This document shows positions 35,520 through 44,033 of a DNA stretch of 64,000 nucleotides, in pieces. The DNA lies in NCBI RefSeq assembly GCF_022662195.1, contig NZ_JAKMCS010000002.1, positions 124,001 to 188,000 on the forward strand. The letters are read 5' to 3'. How positions within the stretch are numbered: the stretch's first letter is position 1; each line of letters begins with the position of its first letter. A program made the translations under genes and the position numbers. This DNA is from Aestuariivivens insulae (GTDB lineage: Bacteria > Bacteroidota > Bacteroidia > Flavobacteriales > Flavobacteriaceae). A model generated the notes under the pieces. The model worked only from the letters and a program-made list of their open reading frames with translations. It had not been told where the DNA came from and searched no databases.

Positions 35520-37439
35520 TTACTTTTTAATTAGTGCTACTTTAGCATTATCGTGCCTTGAAACCGCTTTATAAAAGTTTCTAAAATCATCATAATCTTC
35601 TTTTGGAAACTCTCCATCATTAACTACAAATTCCCTTTTGTATATTAAAGTATTTTCATTCTTTTCAATGACTTCATAGTGGTAATTCCCAAACTTGTTT
35701 TCAATGGTGATTCCTTTTGGCAATGATTCTACTTTATAATCGTCGGGCAACTTTATTTCAACTTCATCAATATCCTTGAACCCTCTTTTTATTTGTAGCG
35801 GTAGTTTTCTATCTCTATAACGATCTGGAACCTCTATATTCCTATTCAATGCATTTACAGTTAAGAGCATTCTATTGGTCACTATTTTAGGATAGTTTGT
35901 TGCTTGAAAATTCAACGTCTCTATAAACTCAATATTTTCTTTATCATTAATAATGTCCATATTATTAATGTCCATATTATTAATATAGCGCCAACGCTTT
36001 TTATAGTGAACATCCAGATCTCTTTGCGTTTCAGATTCTAGCATAAACTTATCATCATATTGTATCCCTTTTGAGCTTACTTCAACATTAACGTCTATTG
36101 TTCCTTCATTTGAAATTGCATATTTACCTTTTATAGTTTGTATATTTTCTTCGGTAGCATACTTTTTGGTATGCTTTATTTTACCTCCTTCTGGAGTGAT
36201 TACCAAAACATCTCTGTCGTCTGTAAAATCACCTATAAAACCAAAGGGCACTTTTTGACTTGTACATTCCAACCAAATGTCTTCTTTGTTTTCCTGCGGA
36301 ATATTAAGTATAACGTGATTCGTTTGACCTCCAAATGAAACAAAATCTTCATCCACATCTAACTGATTGTAAGGAGAAGCATAAAGCCTTGTATAGTAAG
36401 ACTTTACCCCTACAATTTCCAATAATGACCTCGTGTAATTGGTCAATCCTTTACAATCTCCATACTTAACTTTATCTACATCTGTAGCAGAAATTGGTTG
36501 CATACCTCCTATACCAACTTGTACACTAATATATCTAGTATTGTCTTGAACATATTTATACACTTTTTTTGCCTTTTCCAAATCACTATCATCCTCTTTA
36601 ATCAATGCTTTTATCTCAGCAACTGTCCCTTCCGGCAAAGCAGTTCTGCCTATCAATAAATTATCATTGAACCATTTCCCCATAGCCCCCCAATTTTCAA
36701 CCTTCGCCGTTACTCCTTCATAGTTAAACTCATTTAGTGCAAATAATACTTTAGGGACAGTAATTCGAAAAGGCGGACTGTAGCTTTCAGGTTTATATGC
36801 TTCTACATTTGAAATACTATAAGTAATTTTACCATCAATAGCATCAACAGACACATCTATCCCCTTTAATTCTTGTTCTTTTTTCCTTATAGAAAGATTT
36901 GAAGGGTATTTGATTATATATGAACTATTTTCAACACTTGTAAAATACCCCTCAATTGGATCAAAAGAGGGGATAAAAGCTGTATTTCTAGTACTAACAA
37001 TAGAAATAAACTCTAATGTATAAGGGTATTTAATTGGTGTATAATCTAAATAGATGTTTCTGGCATCCGAATATAAAGTACCCCCTCCTACTGCACTAAT
37101 ATCCTTAAAATCGTTCTTCTTGAATTTCTTTATTTGAACACCATGCTCATCATACATTGATGCTTTTAGATCTTTTACTTTTATATTATTATCATAATAT
37201 ACTATTGACTCAACACTCCTATCTCCTATTTTGTTCATTACAGTTATAATAAAGTGCCTTGTCTCTATCATTTCATTTATCGAAACTATTTCAATACTTG
37301 TTTGATCTAACCTAACAACCGCATTGGCATTCTTTGTTAAATTTTCAGGAATGGTTAAACTGGAGTATAAACTGTCTTGTGAAAATAGGCTATAGCCATT
37401 AAGACATAATAGGAAAATACAGAATAATCTAATATTCAT
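35520..37439 (-). CDS. Secreted DUF3857 and transglutaminase-domain protein
   Basis: A 639-residue exported protein (signal peptide to about residue 20, YSLFSQD). The DUF3857 domain covers about 55-230. The transglutaminase/protease-like domain covers about 280-400 and keeps Cys329 (KYGDCKGLTNYTRSLL), His375 (TNHVILNI) and an acidic residue, Glu391, in WLECTSQ where Asp is usual. A beta-rich C-terminal part follows. Family members are common in Bacteroidota envelopes and may cut or crosslink peptides; no substrate is known. A paralogue without catalytic residues follows. The 179-base region upstream of its start is AT-rich with no clear promoter. Confidence 0.9.
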   Translation of the reverse strand: MNIRLFCIFLLCLNGYSLFSQDSLYSSLTIPENLTKNANAVVRLDQTSIEIVSINEMIETRHFIITVMNKIGDRSVESIVYYDNNIKVKDLKASMYDEHGVQIKKFKKNDFKDISAVGGGTLYSDARNIYLDYTPIKYPYTLEFISIVSTRNTAFIPSFDPIEGYFTSVENSSYIIKYPSNLSIRKKEQELKGIDVSVDAIDGKITYSISNVEAYKPESYSPPFRITVPKVLFALNEFNYEGVTAKVENWGAMGKWFNDNLLIGRTALPEGTVAEIKALIKEDDSDLEKAKKVYKYVQDNTRYISVQVGIGGMQPISATDVDKVKYGDCKGLTNYTRSLLEIVGVKSYYTRLYASPYNQLDVDEDFVSFGGQTNHVILNIPQENKEDIWLECTSQKVPFGFIGDFTDDRDVLVITPEGGKIKHTKKYATEENIQTIKGKYAISNEGTIDVNVEVSSKGIQYDDKFMLESETQRDLDVHYKKRWRYINNMDINNMDIINDKENIEFIETLNFQATNYPKIVTNRMLLTVNALNRNIEVPDRYRDRKLPLQIKRGFKDIDEVEIKLPDDYKVESLPKGITIENKFGNYHYEVIEKNENTLIYKREFVVNDGEFPKEDYDDFRNFYKAVSRHDNAKVALIKK

Positions 37440-37618
37440 AAACCAAAGGTTTGTAATTACTTCTAATAAAACGTCTTGAGAGATTTGTTAGAATTTTAAA
37501 ACCTTTAGTAGGTAGGTTGTTAAAAATCCTGCTTTTCAAATATAAAAAAAGATGTGAGAAATCAATCTGAAATAAGAAAAAAAATCTTTATTTGAATTCA
37601 CTAAAAATAAGACAATAG

Positions 37619-38071
37619 CTATTCCTTGCTTTTGGAATCTATAATAATGGTTACTGGCCCGTCATTTAACAATTCTACTTTCATATCGGCTCCAAACCTA
37701 CCCGTTTGTACTGTTTTTCCCAATTCATTTTCAAGCTGTTTTACAAAGGCTTTATAAAGCGGAATGGCAATATCTGGCTTTGCCGCCTTAATATAACTTG
37801 GTCGGTTTCCTTTTTTTGTTGAAGCGTGAAGGGTAAACTGGCTTACAACAATAGTTTCTCCATTAACATCCTTTAAGGAGTTGTTCATTACGCCGTTATC
37901 ATCATTAAAAATGCGCAGGTTAACTATTTTATTGCACAGCCACTTGATGTCCTCTTGGGCATCTTCGTTCACAAGGCCCAAAAGGATTAAAAGCCCCTCA
38001 CCAATTGAAGCTACTTTTTCCCCTTCAATAGTTACGCTTGCATTGGCAACCCTTTGTACTATAACCTTCAT
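37619..38071 (-). CDS. dtd: D-aminoacyl-tRNA deacylase
   Basis: Removes D-amino acids (and mis-charged glycine) from tRNA. It has 150 residues, the normal length. The two active-site motifs are present: VVSQFTLHA (SQFTL) and NDGPVTIIID near the C-terminus (GPVT). The start MKVIVQRVANASVTI is the standard one. It lies about 110 bases after rsgA on the same strand, with a period-7 array between. Confidence 0.97.
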   Translation of the reverse strand: MKVIVQRVANASVTIEGEKVASIGEGLLILLGLVNEDAQEDIKWLCNKIVNLRIFNDDNGVMNNSLKDVNGETIVVSQFTLHASTKKGNRPSYIKAAKPDIAIPLYKAFVKQLENELGKTVQTGRFGADMKVELLNDGPVTIIIDSKSKE

Positions 38072-38128
38072 TTTTCCTAAACCTCAAAAGAGGTCTTTAC
38101 TGTTTAATTATTATTAAATATTTTGAAT

Positions 38129-38182
38129 ACTGCTTACTGCCTACTGATCACTGAATACTGAATACTGAGACTGCAAACTAAG
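38129..38182 (-). repeat. Period-7 CAGT array after rsgA
   Basis: The clearest array. In the sense (minus) direction, directly after the rsgA stop at 38183, AGT recurs eight times with spacings 7, 6, 7, 7, 7, 7, 7 (TTAGTTT, GCAGTCT, CAGTATT, CAGTATT, CAGTGAT, CAGTAGG, CAGTAAG, CAGTATT). Confidence 0.8.
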
Positions 38183-39133
38183 CTACTGTTTTTCCCAATT
38201 ATCGGTTCTGTAATGCTCGTCTTCACCTTGAATGATTTGCAAGTAGCTTCGGTAACGCGAATAGGCTATCTCGTCGTTCTCCAAAGCTTTCTTTACCGCA
38301 CATTTTGGTTCTTGTACATGCAAGCAATTATTAAATTTGCAGTCTTGTTTTAGCTTAAAAATTTCAGGAAAATAATCCCCTACTTCTTCCTTATCCATAT
38401 CTACGACACCAAACCCCTTAATTCCTGGAGTATCAATTATTTTGGCTCCAAAACTGGTATCGAACATTTCGGCAAAAGTGGTGGTATGTTGCCCCTGCAT
38501 ATGCAAGCTGGAAATCTCCTTGGTCTTTAAATCCAACGTAGGTTCTATGGCATTTACCAAAGTTGATTTACCAACTCCAGAATGCCCGGAAAACATACTT
38601 ACCTTACCGGTCATTAACGTTTTTACCTTTTCTATATTTTTTCCAGTTTTTGCCGATATTCCAATACATTCGTAACCAATGTTTCGGTATACATGTGCCA
38701 AATACTTTACTTCTAATAAAGTCTCTTCATCGTAAGTATCAGTTTTATTAAAAAGCAATATGGTTTTTATGGAATAAGCTTCGGCCGTGACCAAAAACCG
38801 ATCGATAAAACTGGTTAATGTTGGTGGGTTGTTAATGGTAATCATTAAAAAAACCTGATCTAGATTGGTTGCAATTATATGCGTTTGCTTAGATAGGTTC
38901 ACCGACTTTCGTACTATATAATTTTTTCTATCATGTATCTTGTGGATGATCCCTGAAACATCATCGTTATTAGTTTCCAGCTCAAAATCTACCACATCAC
39001 CCACAGCTATAGGATTGGTGCTTTTAATGCCTTTGATACGGAACTTTCCCTTTATCCTGCACTCATACACATGACCTAACTCGGTCTTGACCGTGTACCA
39101 ACTTCCCGTAGATTTATAAACGATGCCTGTCAT
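38183..39133 (-). CDS. rsgA: Ribosome small-subunit GTPase RsgA
   Basis: Circularly permuted GTPase that acts late in 30S assembly. It has 316 residues: an OB-fold (1-70, MTGIVYKSTGSWYTVKTELG), then the permuted motifs NKTD (G4), GHSGVGKSTLVN (G1) and DTPGIKGFG (G3), and a zinc knuckle with CKFNNCLHVQEPKCAVK. A decayed second copy of its first 25 codons lies 3 kb away at 42221-42298, which suggests the three genes between were inserted at the start of this gene. Confidence 0.97.
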   Translation of the reverse strand: MTGIVYKSTGSWYTVKTELGHVYECRIKGKFRIKGIKSTNPIAVGDVVDFELETNNDDVSGIIHKIHDRKNYIVRKSVNLSKQTHIIATNLDQVFLMITINNPPTLTSFIDRFLVTAEAYSIKTILLFNKTDTYDEETLLEVKYLAHVYRNIGYECIGISAKTGKNIEKVKTLMTGKVSMFSGHSGVGKSTLVNAIEPTLDLKTKEISSLHMQGQHTTTFAEMFDTSFGAKIIDTPGIKGFGVVDMDKEEVGDYFPEIFKLKQDCKFNNCLHVQEPKCAVKKALENDEIAYSRYRSYLQIIQGEDEHYRTDNWEKQ

Positions 39134-39169
39134 TACAACAAAGATGTAAATAATTAAATTCTAATACAA

Positions 39170-39197
39170 CAAAAAAAAGACCGCCTATTGGCGGTCT
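39170..39197 (-). terminator. Intrinsic terminator after the 511-residue protein gene
   Basis: Perfect 8-base stem AGACCGCC/GGCGGTCT (39178-39185 and 39190-39197) with a 4-base loop, followed on the minus strand by a T run. It separates the secreted-protein pair from rsgA. Confidence 0.88.
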
Positions 39198-39216
39198 CCT
39201 ATCTATCTGTAAGCAA

Positions 39217-40752
39217 TTAAATATTTAATTTTTCTAAATGGATATCTAATTTCTTTTCCTTTTTATTATACTCCATTAGCATCACATGACCTAATTTGGC
39301 TGGAAAAACCCTAAATTTTGTCCTCCCCTTAGATTCACTCAAATAAATTTTGTCCTGAGATAATTGACCATCACTATACATAATGGTTTTAAAAGCCGAT
39401 TTATTTTTCTCTCCTTTTAACCTTTCATAATCTATAAAATTAACATAGAACCGATCTCTACCAGTATCTATTTGGGTAAACTCATAATCGAAAGCCCCTA
39501 AAGTCTTCAATGCATGCGCATTAAGTTGAGGACTTCCAATATCCATAATACTTGGAGCCCTGGATTTCCCTTTTTTGAACACTTTAATATCATTCAATTT
39601 AAAATTGGCATCAAATTCAAATATAACAACATCTGTAATGGTAAGCTGGGTCATAGAGTTTCCTCCTCTAGCATTTGCTGCCATACCTAACACCCCGGCC
39701 AAACTTACCGTTTTTCTATACTTTTCACCAACACAATAAAAAGTCCCCTTTTGGGTTCGAACAATATCATGAAAGTACACATAAGTACTTGCCCTTTTCT
39801 TCCCATCAGAATCTGGTGGCATTATTTTATCTATTCTTTCTGTCCAACCTACTTTATTATCTGCTAACTCCTTGCCCGACAAATCCACTATTTGCGAAAA
39901 TAGCCCTTTACTGCTTGCCTTTAGTATATTGTCTCCTTTATCAAAATATTCCCCCAAAAGCACCAATGTTTTTTCTTTAGTAAGGAATGCATTTGTAATA
40001 AGCCTAGGATTATTTTCTCTATCATATTCTTTCTCGAACAACAATTTACCTGTCTCAATATCTAAAACAATAATTTTCATGTTAACTGTTTGACTTAGCA
40101 CTGATTTCTTTGAACTCTGCATCGCCACAACAACCTCATTATTGGCCTCAATTGGGTTAAGCATCATAATTTCCTTTGCGTCATCTGGCGAGTCATAATT
40201 CCAAGACGTGCCCCCATCGGTAGCAATGTATTTTAAACTATAACCTATTTTTTTGTTGTCTTTTACATAGTTAAACAAGAACCCCTTATTATCTACCGGC
40301 AATAATAGGTTGAAAGCTCCCGATTGCTCCATAAACCCTACCCATCTCATTTCTTTTTTGTTTATGGGTACAATAATATCTTCCCCTTGCTCCCCTTTTC
40401 TATCGAAAGCAACTAACTTGAATTGTTCTTCCTTTTTATTAAACATAGCGAACATCAAAGCCTGATTATTAAACTTACTATCGGCCAAGATTGTATTTTT
40501 ATTATCTATATATGATTTTGTAACCGTTTCATTTAAATTATTATCTAACAGCTTAATAGCATATTCTCTCTGTTTCTTTTTTAGCTTATCAACTTCATAA
40601 TAGTAATAGTAGCCATCAACATCCTTATTCTTATCTATTAAAGCTCCTGCATTTCTAATTTTAAAAGAAGCGATTTCATTTAACGATTTATGTTGAGCAA
40701 TTAGGCTCACACTAAAAAGGCATACAATAATTGGGATTAAAATTTTTCTCAT
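39217..40752 (-). CDS. Secreted protein of unknown function (511 residues)
   Basis: An exported protein with a signal peptide (MRKILIPIIVCLFSVSLIAQ). The rest is soluble and looks rich in beta-strands, with many repeated short strand-turn units, for example ILADSKFNNQALMFAMFNKKEEQFKLVAFDR, IIVLDIETGKLLFEKEY and VVIFEFDANFKLNDIKVF. The alternation could form a beta-propeller, but no named repeat was recognised. It may belong to a Bacteroidota family of unknown function. It lies 8 bases after the M48 peptidase gene, probably in one transcript, and ends at a strong terminator. Confidence 0.82.
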   Translation of the reverse strand: MRKILIPIIVCLFSVSLIAQHKSLNEIASFKIRNAGALIDKNKDVDGYYYYYEVDKLKKKQREYAIKLLDNNLNETVTKSYIDNKNTILADSKFNNQALMFAMFNKKEEQFKLVAFDRKGEQGEDIIVPINKKEMRWVGFMEQSGAFNLLLPVDNKGFLFNYVKDNKKIGYSLKYIATDGGTSWNYDSPDDAKEIMMLNPIEANNEVVVAMQSSKKSVLSQTVNMKIIVLDIETGKLLFEKEYDRENNPRLITNAFLTKEKTLVLLGEYFDKGDNILKASSKGLFSQIVDLSGKELADNKVGWTERIDKIMPPDSDGKKRASTYVYFHDIVRTQKGTFYCVGEKYRKTVSLAGVLGMAANARGGNSMTQLTITDVVIFEFDANFKLNDIKVFKKGKSRAPSIMDIGSPQLNAHALKTLGAFDYEFTQIDTGRDRFYVNFIDYERLKGEKNKSAFKTIMYSDGQLSQDKIYLSESKGRTKFRVFPAKLGHVMLMEYNKKEKKLDIHLEKLNI

Positions 40753-40760
40753 ATTGGTTA

Positions 40761-42122
40761 TTATTGGTTATTTATTTTTTTAAAAAACATGTAAACATCT
40801 TCAAACTCTTTATTATTTAGCATTTTTGGCTGATTCTCATCGCAATATGCAAATCCTAGGTTTTCAACTTCTTTTAACTCCAAATTATGTAAAAACAGCC
40901 TAATCAAGTTCAATTGTTTTTCTTTTGAAAAATTACTTTTTGGCGGGATATATTTTCCCATCTCATGGGTTTTCTTAATCTCATATAATCGTTGTAAAAC
41001 CTTAGCCATATACAAATGGTAATACTCGATGTCTATTTTCCTATTATTATACCTCTCTATCAAGTGATAGATTGCTAAATCCAAAAAGTTCAAATCGAAA
41101 GTACTCTTTACAACCTTTATATTGACATCCTTTTTTATTTCATGTAAATGATCCTTAAAATACTGATCTCTTTTTTCTTCAGAAATAATATCAAACTCTT
41201 GTATAAGTTTTTCTTTCCTAAATACAATCTCAGGGTGAGTTTTTATCGAATCTGAAACCAATTGAAAATCATTAATCTCTTTATCGATATCGAACAATGA
41301 AGTACTATTTTCCTCAAGCCAATAGGCTTTAAAGGGGTAATTCTCAAAATTAAAAACACTATCTAGCTTCATTGGATGGGAAAATACCATATCATCAACT
41401 TTCTTCAATTTGTCCAGGGCTGTCAATGCTTTAGGCTTCTTGTATTTAGTATTGGAAAACAAAATATAACCCAATGAATCGGCCTGGGCCTCTACTTCTT
41501 TGGAATGGTTCAATATATCGATGTTCAATTCGTCTATTACAGATAATGCGGCGCGTGTTCGTCCATATTCCTGCCTCTTTATTTCTTCTATTTTATTTTT
41601 TGTTTCATCGGAATACAAATTCAACATTGCTTTTGTCACTCCTTTTAATGAATGGTTCAACAACATATGGGCTATCTCATGGCAAATAACAAATGCTAGT
41701 TCATCTTCACTGTCAAGTCTAGACAACAGGCCAAGATTTATTTCAAACATTCCGTCCCCATAGCATGCTGCATTGGGAACCAATGAATTATTTATAAAAA
41801 AATAATAATCTTTGGAATGGATTTGTGGATTAGCATCGTAAACATGCCTTAACAACACATCTAAATTCTGCTTTATTCTAACGTTAAAAACATAAGCACT
41901 ATCTTCTATTGCCTTGATAACTTTTTCATCCCTATCTTTATATATCTTCTTGATTTTGGATGAAAACTTTCCATCAATGCCATCTATAAACTTTAAATTA
42001 ATTGCTTTTAAATACCCTTTTATGGAATCAAGGTTTTTAGGGATATACTCATTTGCATTTGTTTGAGCACTAGCAACTGAAATCGATAAAAAAATAAACA
42101 GATAAAATATTCTTAGGCGCAT
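40761..42122 (-). CDS. Secreted M48-family metallopeptidase
   Basis: A 453-residue exported zinc peptidase. The signal peptide ends near residue 20 (SISVASAQ). The zinc-binding HExxH is His148-Glu-Ile-Ala-His152 (VICHEIAHMLLNHS), and the third ligand is probably Glu211 in EAQADSLGY, as in M48 enzymes (ExxxD). No transmembrane segment is seen after the signal, so it is unlike membrane HtpX/Ste24. A helical C-terminal part of about 200 residues has no known motif. It is the first gene of the inserted pair and lies next to the rsgA remnant. Confidence 0.9.
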   Translation of the reverse strand: MRLRIFYLFIFLSISVASAQTNANEYIPKNLDSIKGYLKAINLKFIDGIDGKFSSKIKKIYKDRDEKVIKAIEDSAYVFNVRIKQNLDVLLRHVYDANPQIHSKDYYFFINNSLVPNAACYGDGMFEINLGLLSRLDSEDELAFVICHEIAHMLLNHSLKGVTKAMLNLYSDETKNKIEEIKRQEYGRTRAALSVIDELNIDILNHSKEVEAQADSLGYILFSNTKYKKPKALTALDKLKKVDDMVFSHPMKLDSVFNFENYPFKAYWLEENSTSLFDIDKEINDFQLVSDSIKTHPEIVFRKEKLIQEFDIISEEKRDQYFKDHLHEIKKDVNIKVVKSTFDLNFLDLAIYHLIERYNNRKIDIEYYHLYMAKVLQRLYEIKKTHEMGKYIPPKSNFSKEKQLNLIRLFLHNLELKEVENLGFAYCDENQPKMLNNKEFEDVYMFFKKINNQ

Positions 42123-42220
42123 TCTATATTCTTATCAGAAAAAACTATATGTATATCAGATTTTATTTCTATAAATATAAGTTATATTTTAACAAAAATA
42201 AACTTGATTTCAAACGAAAT

Positions 42221-42298
42221 TTATTTTTTATGAAGATTTCCTAATTTGGTTTCAACTACATACCAACTCCTACCAGATTTATAAACAACGCCTGTAAT
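42221..42298 (-). pseudogene. Remnant of the rsgA 5' end
   Basis: The minus strand translates as ITGVVYKSGRSWYVVETKLG and then NLHKK and a stop. The first 20 residues match the RsgA N-terminus (MTGIVYKSTGSWYTVKTELG) at 13 positions, in the same frame and without a gap; the start codon is ATT. At DNA level the stretch TACCAACT and AGATTTATAAAC is shared with 39095-39125. It faces the same way as intact rsgA, 3 kb upstream of it. The rest of the 244-base gap (42123-42366) is AT-rich. Confidence 0.8.
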
Positions 42299-42366
42299 TT
42301 TCTTAAAAAGTCATTCCTATACCAAAAATTTTTAAATTAGCTACACAAATTCAAAACCCAAACAAC

Positions 42367-42816
42367 ATGAAAAAATTATTAATTCTAAGCCTCTGTTTAC
42401 TTTCCTTCATTGAAACCAAGGCCCAAGTTGAGTATAAAATCATAACCACCGTTGAATCTATAGTACCGAGTGGCCTGGGGAGATCCCGTTTAATTTCTTC
42501 TGTAGATGAAAGGGATTACAAAGCATTTACATCTGAACAAACTGAAGAAGACCATACAAGAAACAAGTCTAACAGAAAAGATATTAGGGTTAAAGATTTT
42601 GAAGAAACCAAACTGCTAAACTTTTATAATATTGCCGGTATTAGGTTTCAAAATATTGTAGCCAACGATGCCGTAGTGGGCTCTAAAATTAATGCCATGG
42701 TTGAAGAAGGTTGGGAACTAGCCTTTGTTACCAGTGCTGTTGAAAGTGATGCTGGAAAAGACGACAATCAAGGTATTTTTATTACCAGGTATATTTTTAA
42801 AAGGAACAAACAATAA
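42367..42816 (+). CDS. Small secreted protein of unknown function
   Basis: A 149-residue protein with a signal peptide (MKKLLILSLCLLSFIETKAQ). The mature part is YKIITTVESIVPSGLGRSR, a charged middle (residues 55-80, TRNKSNRKD), KLLNFYNIAGIRFQNIVANDAVVGSKINAMVEEGWELAFVTSAVESD and IFITRYIFKR. The GWELAFVTS pattern recalls short proteins of the DUF4177 type, but the match is only by eye. It is the only plus-strand gene between rsgA and the pheA operon and ends at a terminator shared with the convergent DAHP synthase gene. Confidence 0.85.
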   Translation: MKKLLILSLCLLSFIETKAQVEYKIITTVESIVPSGLGRSRLISSVDERDYKAFTSEQTEEDHTRNKSNRKDIRVKDFEETKLLNFYNIAGIRFQNIVANDAVVGSKINAMVEEGWELAFVTSAVESDAGKDDNQGIFITRYIFKRNKQ

Positions 42817-42818
42817 GT

Positions 42819-42846
42819 AAAAAGCCTCGCGTTGCGAGGCTTTTTT
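42819..42846. terminator. Bidirectional intrinsic terminator
   Basis: AAAGCCTCGC (42821-42830) and GCGAGGCTTT (42834-42843) form a perfect 10-base stem with a 3-base loop; T tracts flank it in both directions. It ends the small secreted-protein gene and the aromatic amino acid operon. Confidence 0.92.
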
Positions 42847-42856
42847 GTCAGGATTA

Positions 42857-43939
42857 TTATCCGTTAATAATCTTCTCTTGGTGGTTAATGGATTCTTGGT
42901 GAATCGCTTTAAACATTTTTAATATGAATTCTTCACTCAAGCCATGTTGCTCTCCTTCTAGAACCATTTTCCCTAAAATTTCGTTCCAACGTTTTGATTG
43001 TAGTACGGCAACATTTTTCTGTTTTTTAAGTTCACCTATGCCATCTGCTGCTTGCATACGCTTTCCTAACAAATCTATAATTTGATTGTCTACGACATCA
43101 ATTTGCGCCCTTAGGTTGTTTAATGCACTTACATACTCTGCTTCGGCATCGGTCTCTTTTCTAATTTTTAAATCTTTCATGATCTGTACTAAAGTCTTAG
43201 GAGTTACTTGCTGTGCCGCATCACTCCAAGCATTATCCGGATCGTAGTGTGTTTCAATCATTAAACCATCAAAGTTTAAATCCAATGCCTCCTGAGACAC
43301 ATCAAAAATCATATTGCGATCGCCTGTAATATGTGACGGATCGTTAATTAATGGGATATCTGGAAATCTATTTTGGAACTCAATGGCTAATTGCCATTCT
43401 GGAATATTACGGTATTTGGTCTTTTGGTAAGTTGAAAACCCTCTGTGTATGGCTCCAATATTTTTTACTCCAGAACTGTAAATTCGTTCTATACCGCCTA
43501 ACCACAAAGATAAATCTGGGTTGACCGGGTTTTTAACCAAAACAGGCTTATCGGTTCCGTCCAATGCATCTGCTATCTCCTGCATAATAAATGGGCTTAC
43601 TGTAGAGCGGGCACCTATCCAAAGTAAATCTACATCATGCTCTAAAGCTAATTTAACATGAGCTGCATTGGCGACTTCGGTACAAACCTTCATACCTGTT
43701 TCTTTTCTTACCGTTTGCAACCATTTTAATCCTAATGCGCCAACACCTTCAAAATTCCCAGGTCTGGTTCTAGGCTTCCATATTCCGGCCCTAAAATAAT
43801 TCACATCAGTATCCTTAAGCTCGTGAGCTATTTTAAGTACTTGCTCTTCGGTTTCAGCACTACATGGCCCTGCAATTACCAATGGATGATCCAAGTTTAA
43901 ATCATCTAACCAGGTTCTCATTTCTTTCTTGTTTTCCAT
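42857..43939 (-). CDS. Bifunctional DAHP synthase / chorismate mutase
   Basis: Fusion of the first shikimate enzyme with chorismate mutase. Residues 1-255 are the DAHP synthase barrel: PLVIAGPCSAETEEQV, FRAGIWKPRTRPGNFEG, LWIGARSTVSPFIMQEIA, VLVKNPVNPD, GAIHRGFSTY and DPSHITGDR. Residues about 270-360 are an AroQ-type mutase: LRAQIDVVDNQIIDLLGKRMQAADGIGELKKQKN. The fusion may let mutase ligands feed back on the synthase, as known for this class in other bacteria. It is the last gene of the pheA operon, 94 bases after tyrA, with two TTGGAAT heptamers between. Confidence 0.96.
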   Translation of the reverse strand: MENKKEMRTWLDDLNLDHPLVIAGPCSAETEEQVLKIAHELKDTDVNYFRAGIWKPRTRPGNFEGVGALGLKWLQTVRKETGMKVCTEVANAAHVKLALEHDVDLLWIGARSTVSPFIMQEIADALDGTDKPVLVKNPVNPDLSLWLGGIERIYSSGVKNIGAIHRGFSTYQKTKYRNIPEWQLAIEFQNRFPDIPLINDPSHITGDRNMIFDVSQEALDLNFDGLMIETHYDPDNAWSDAAQQVTPKTLVQIMKDLKIRKETDAEAEYVSALNNLRAQIDVVDNQIIDLLGKRMQAADGIGELKKQKNVAVLQSKRWNEILGKMVLEGEQHGLSEEFILKMFKAIHQESINHQEKIING

Positions 43940-44033
43940 AATTCTAATTCATTTTTAAAAATCAAATTCCAAATTCCAACTTTTAAAAGTGTGTTGCGTA
44001 TTGGTTTTTATGATTTTGTGTTGGGATTGGTTT

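Noticed and set aside
38129-38182. CRISPR array
   Set aside because: The repeat unit is seven bases with no spacers, and no cas gene is in the window.
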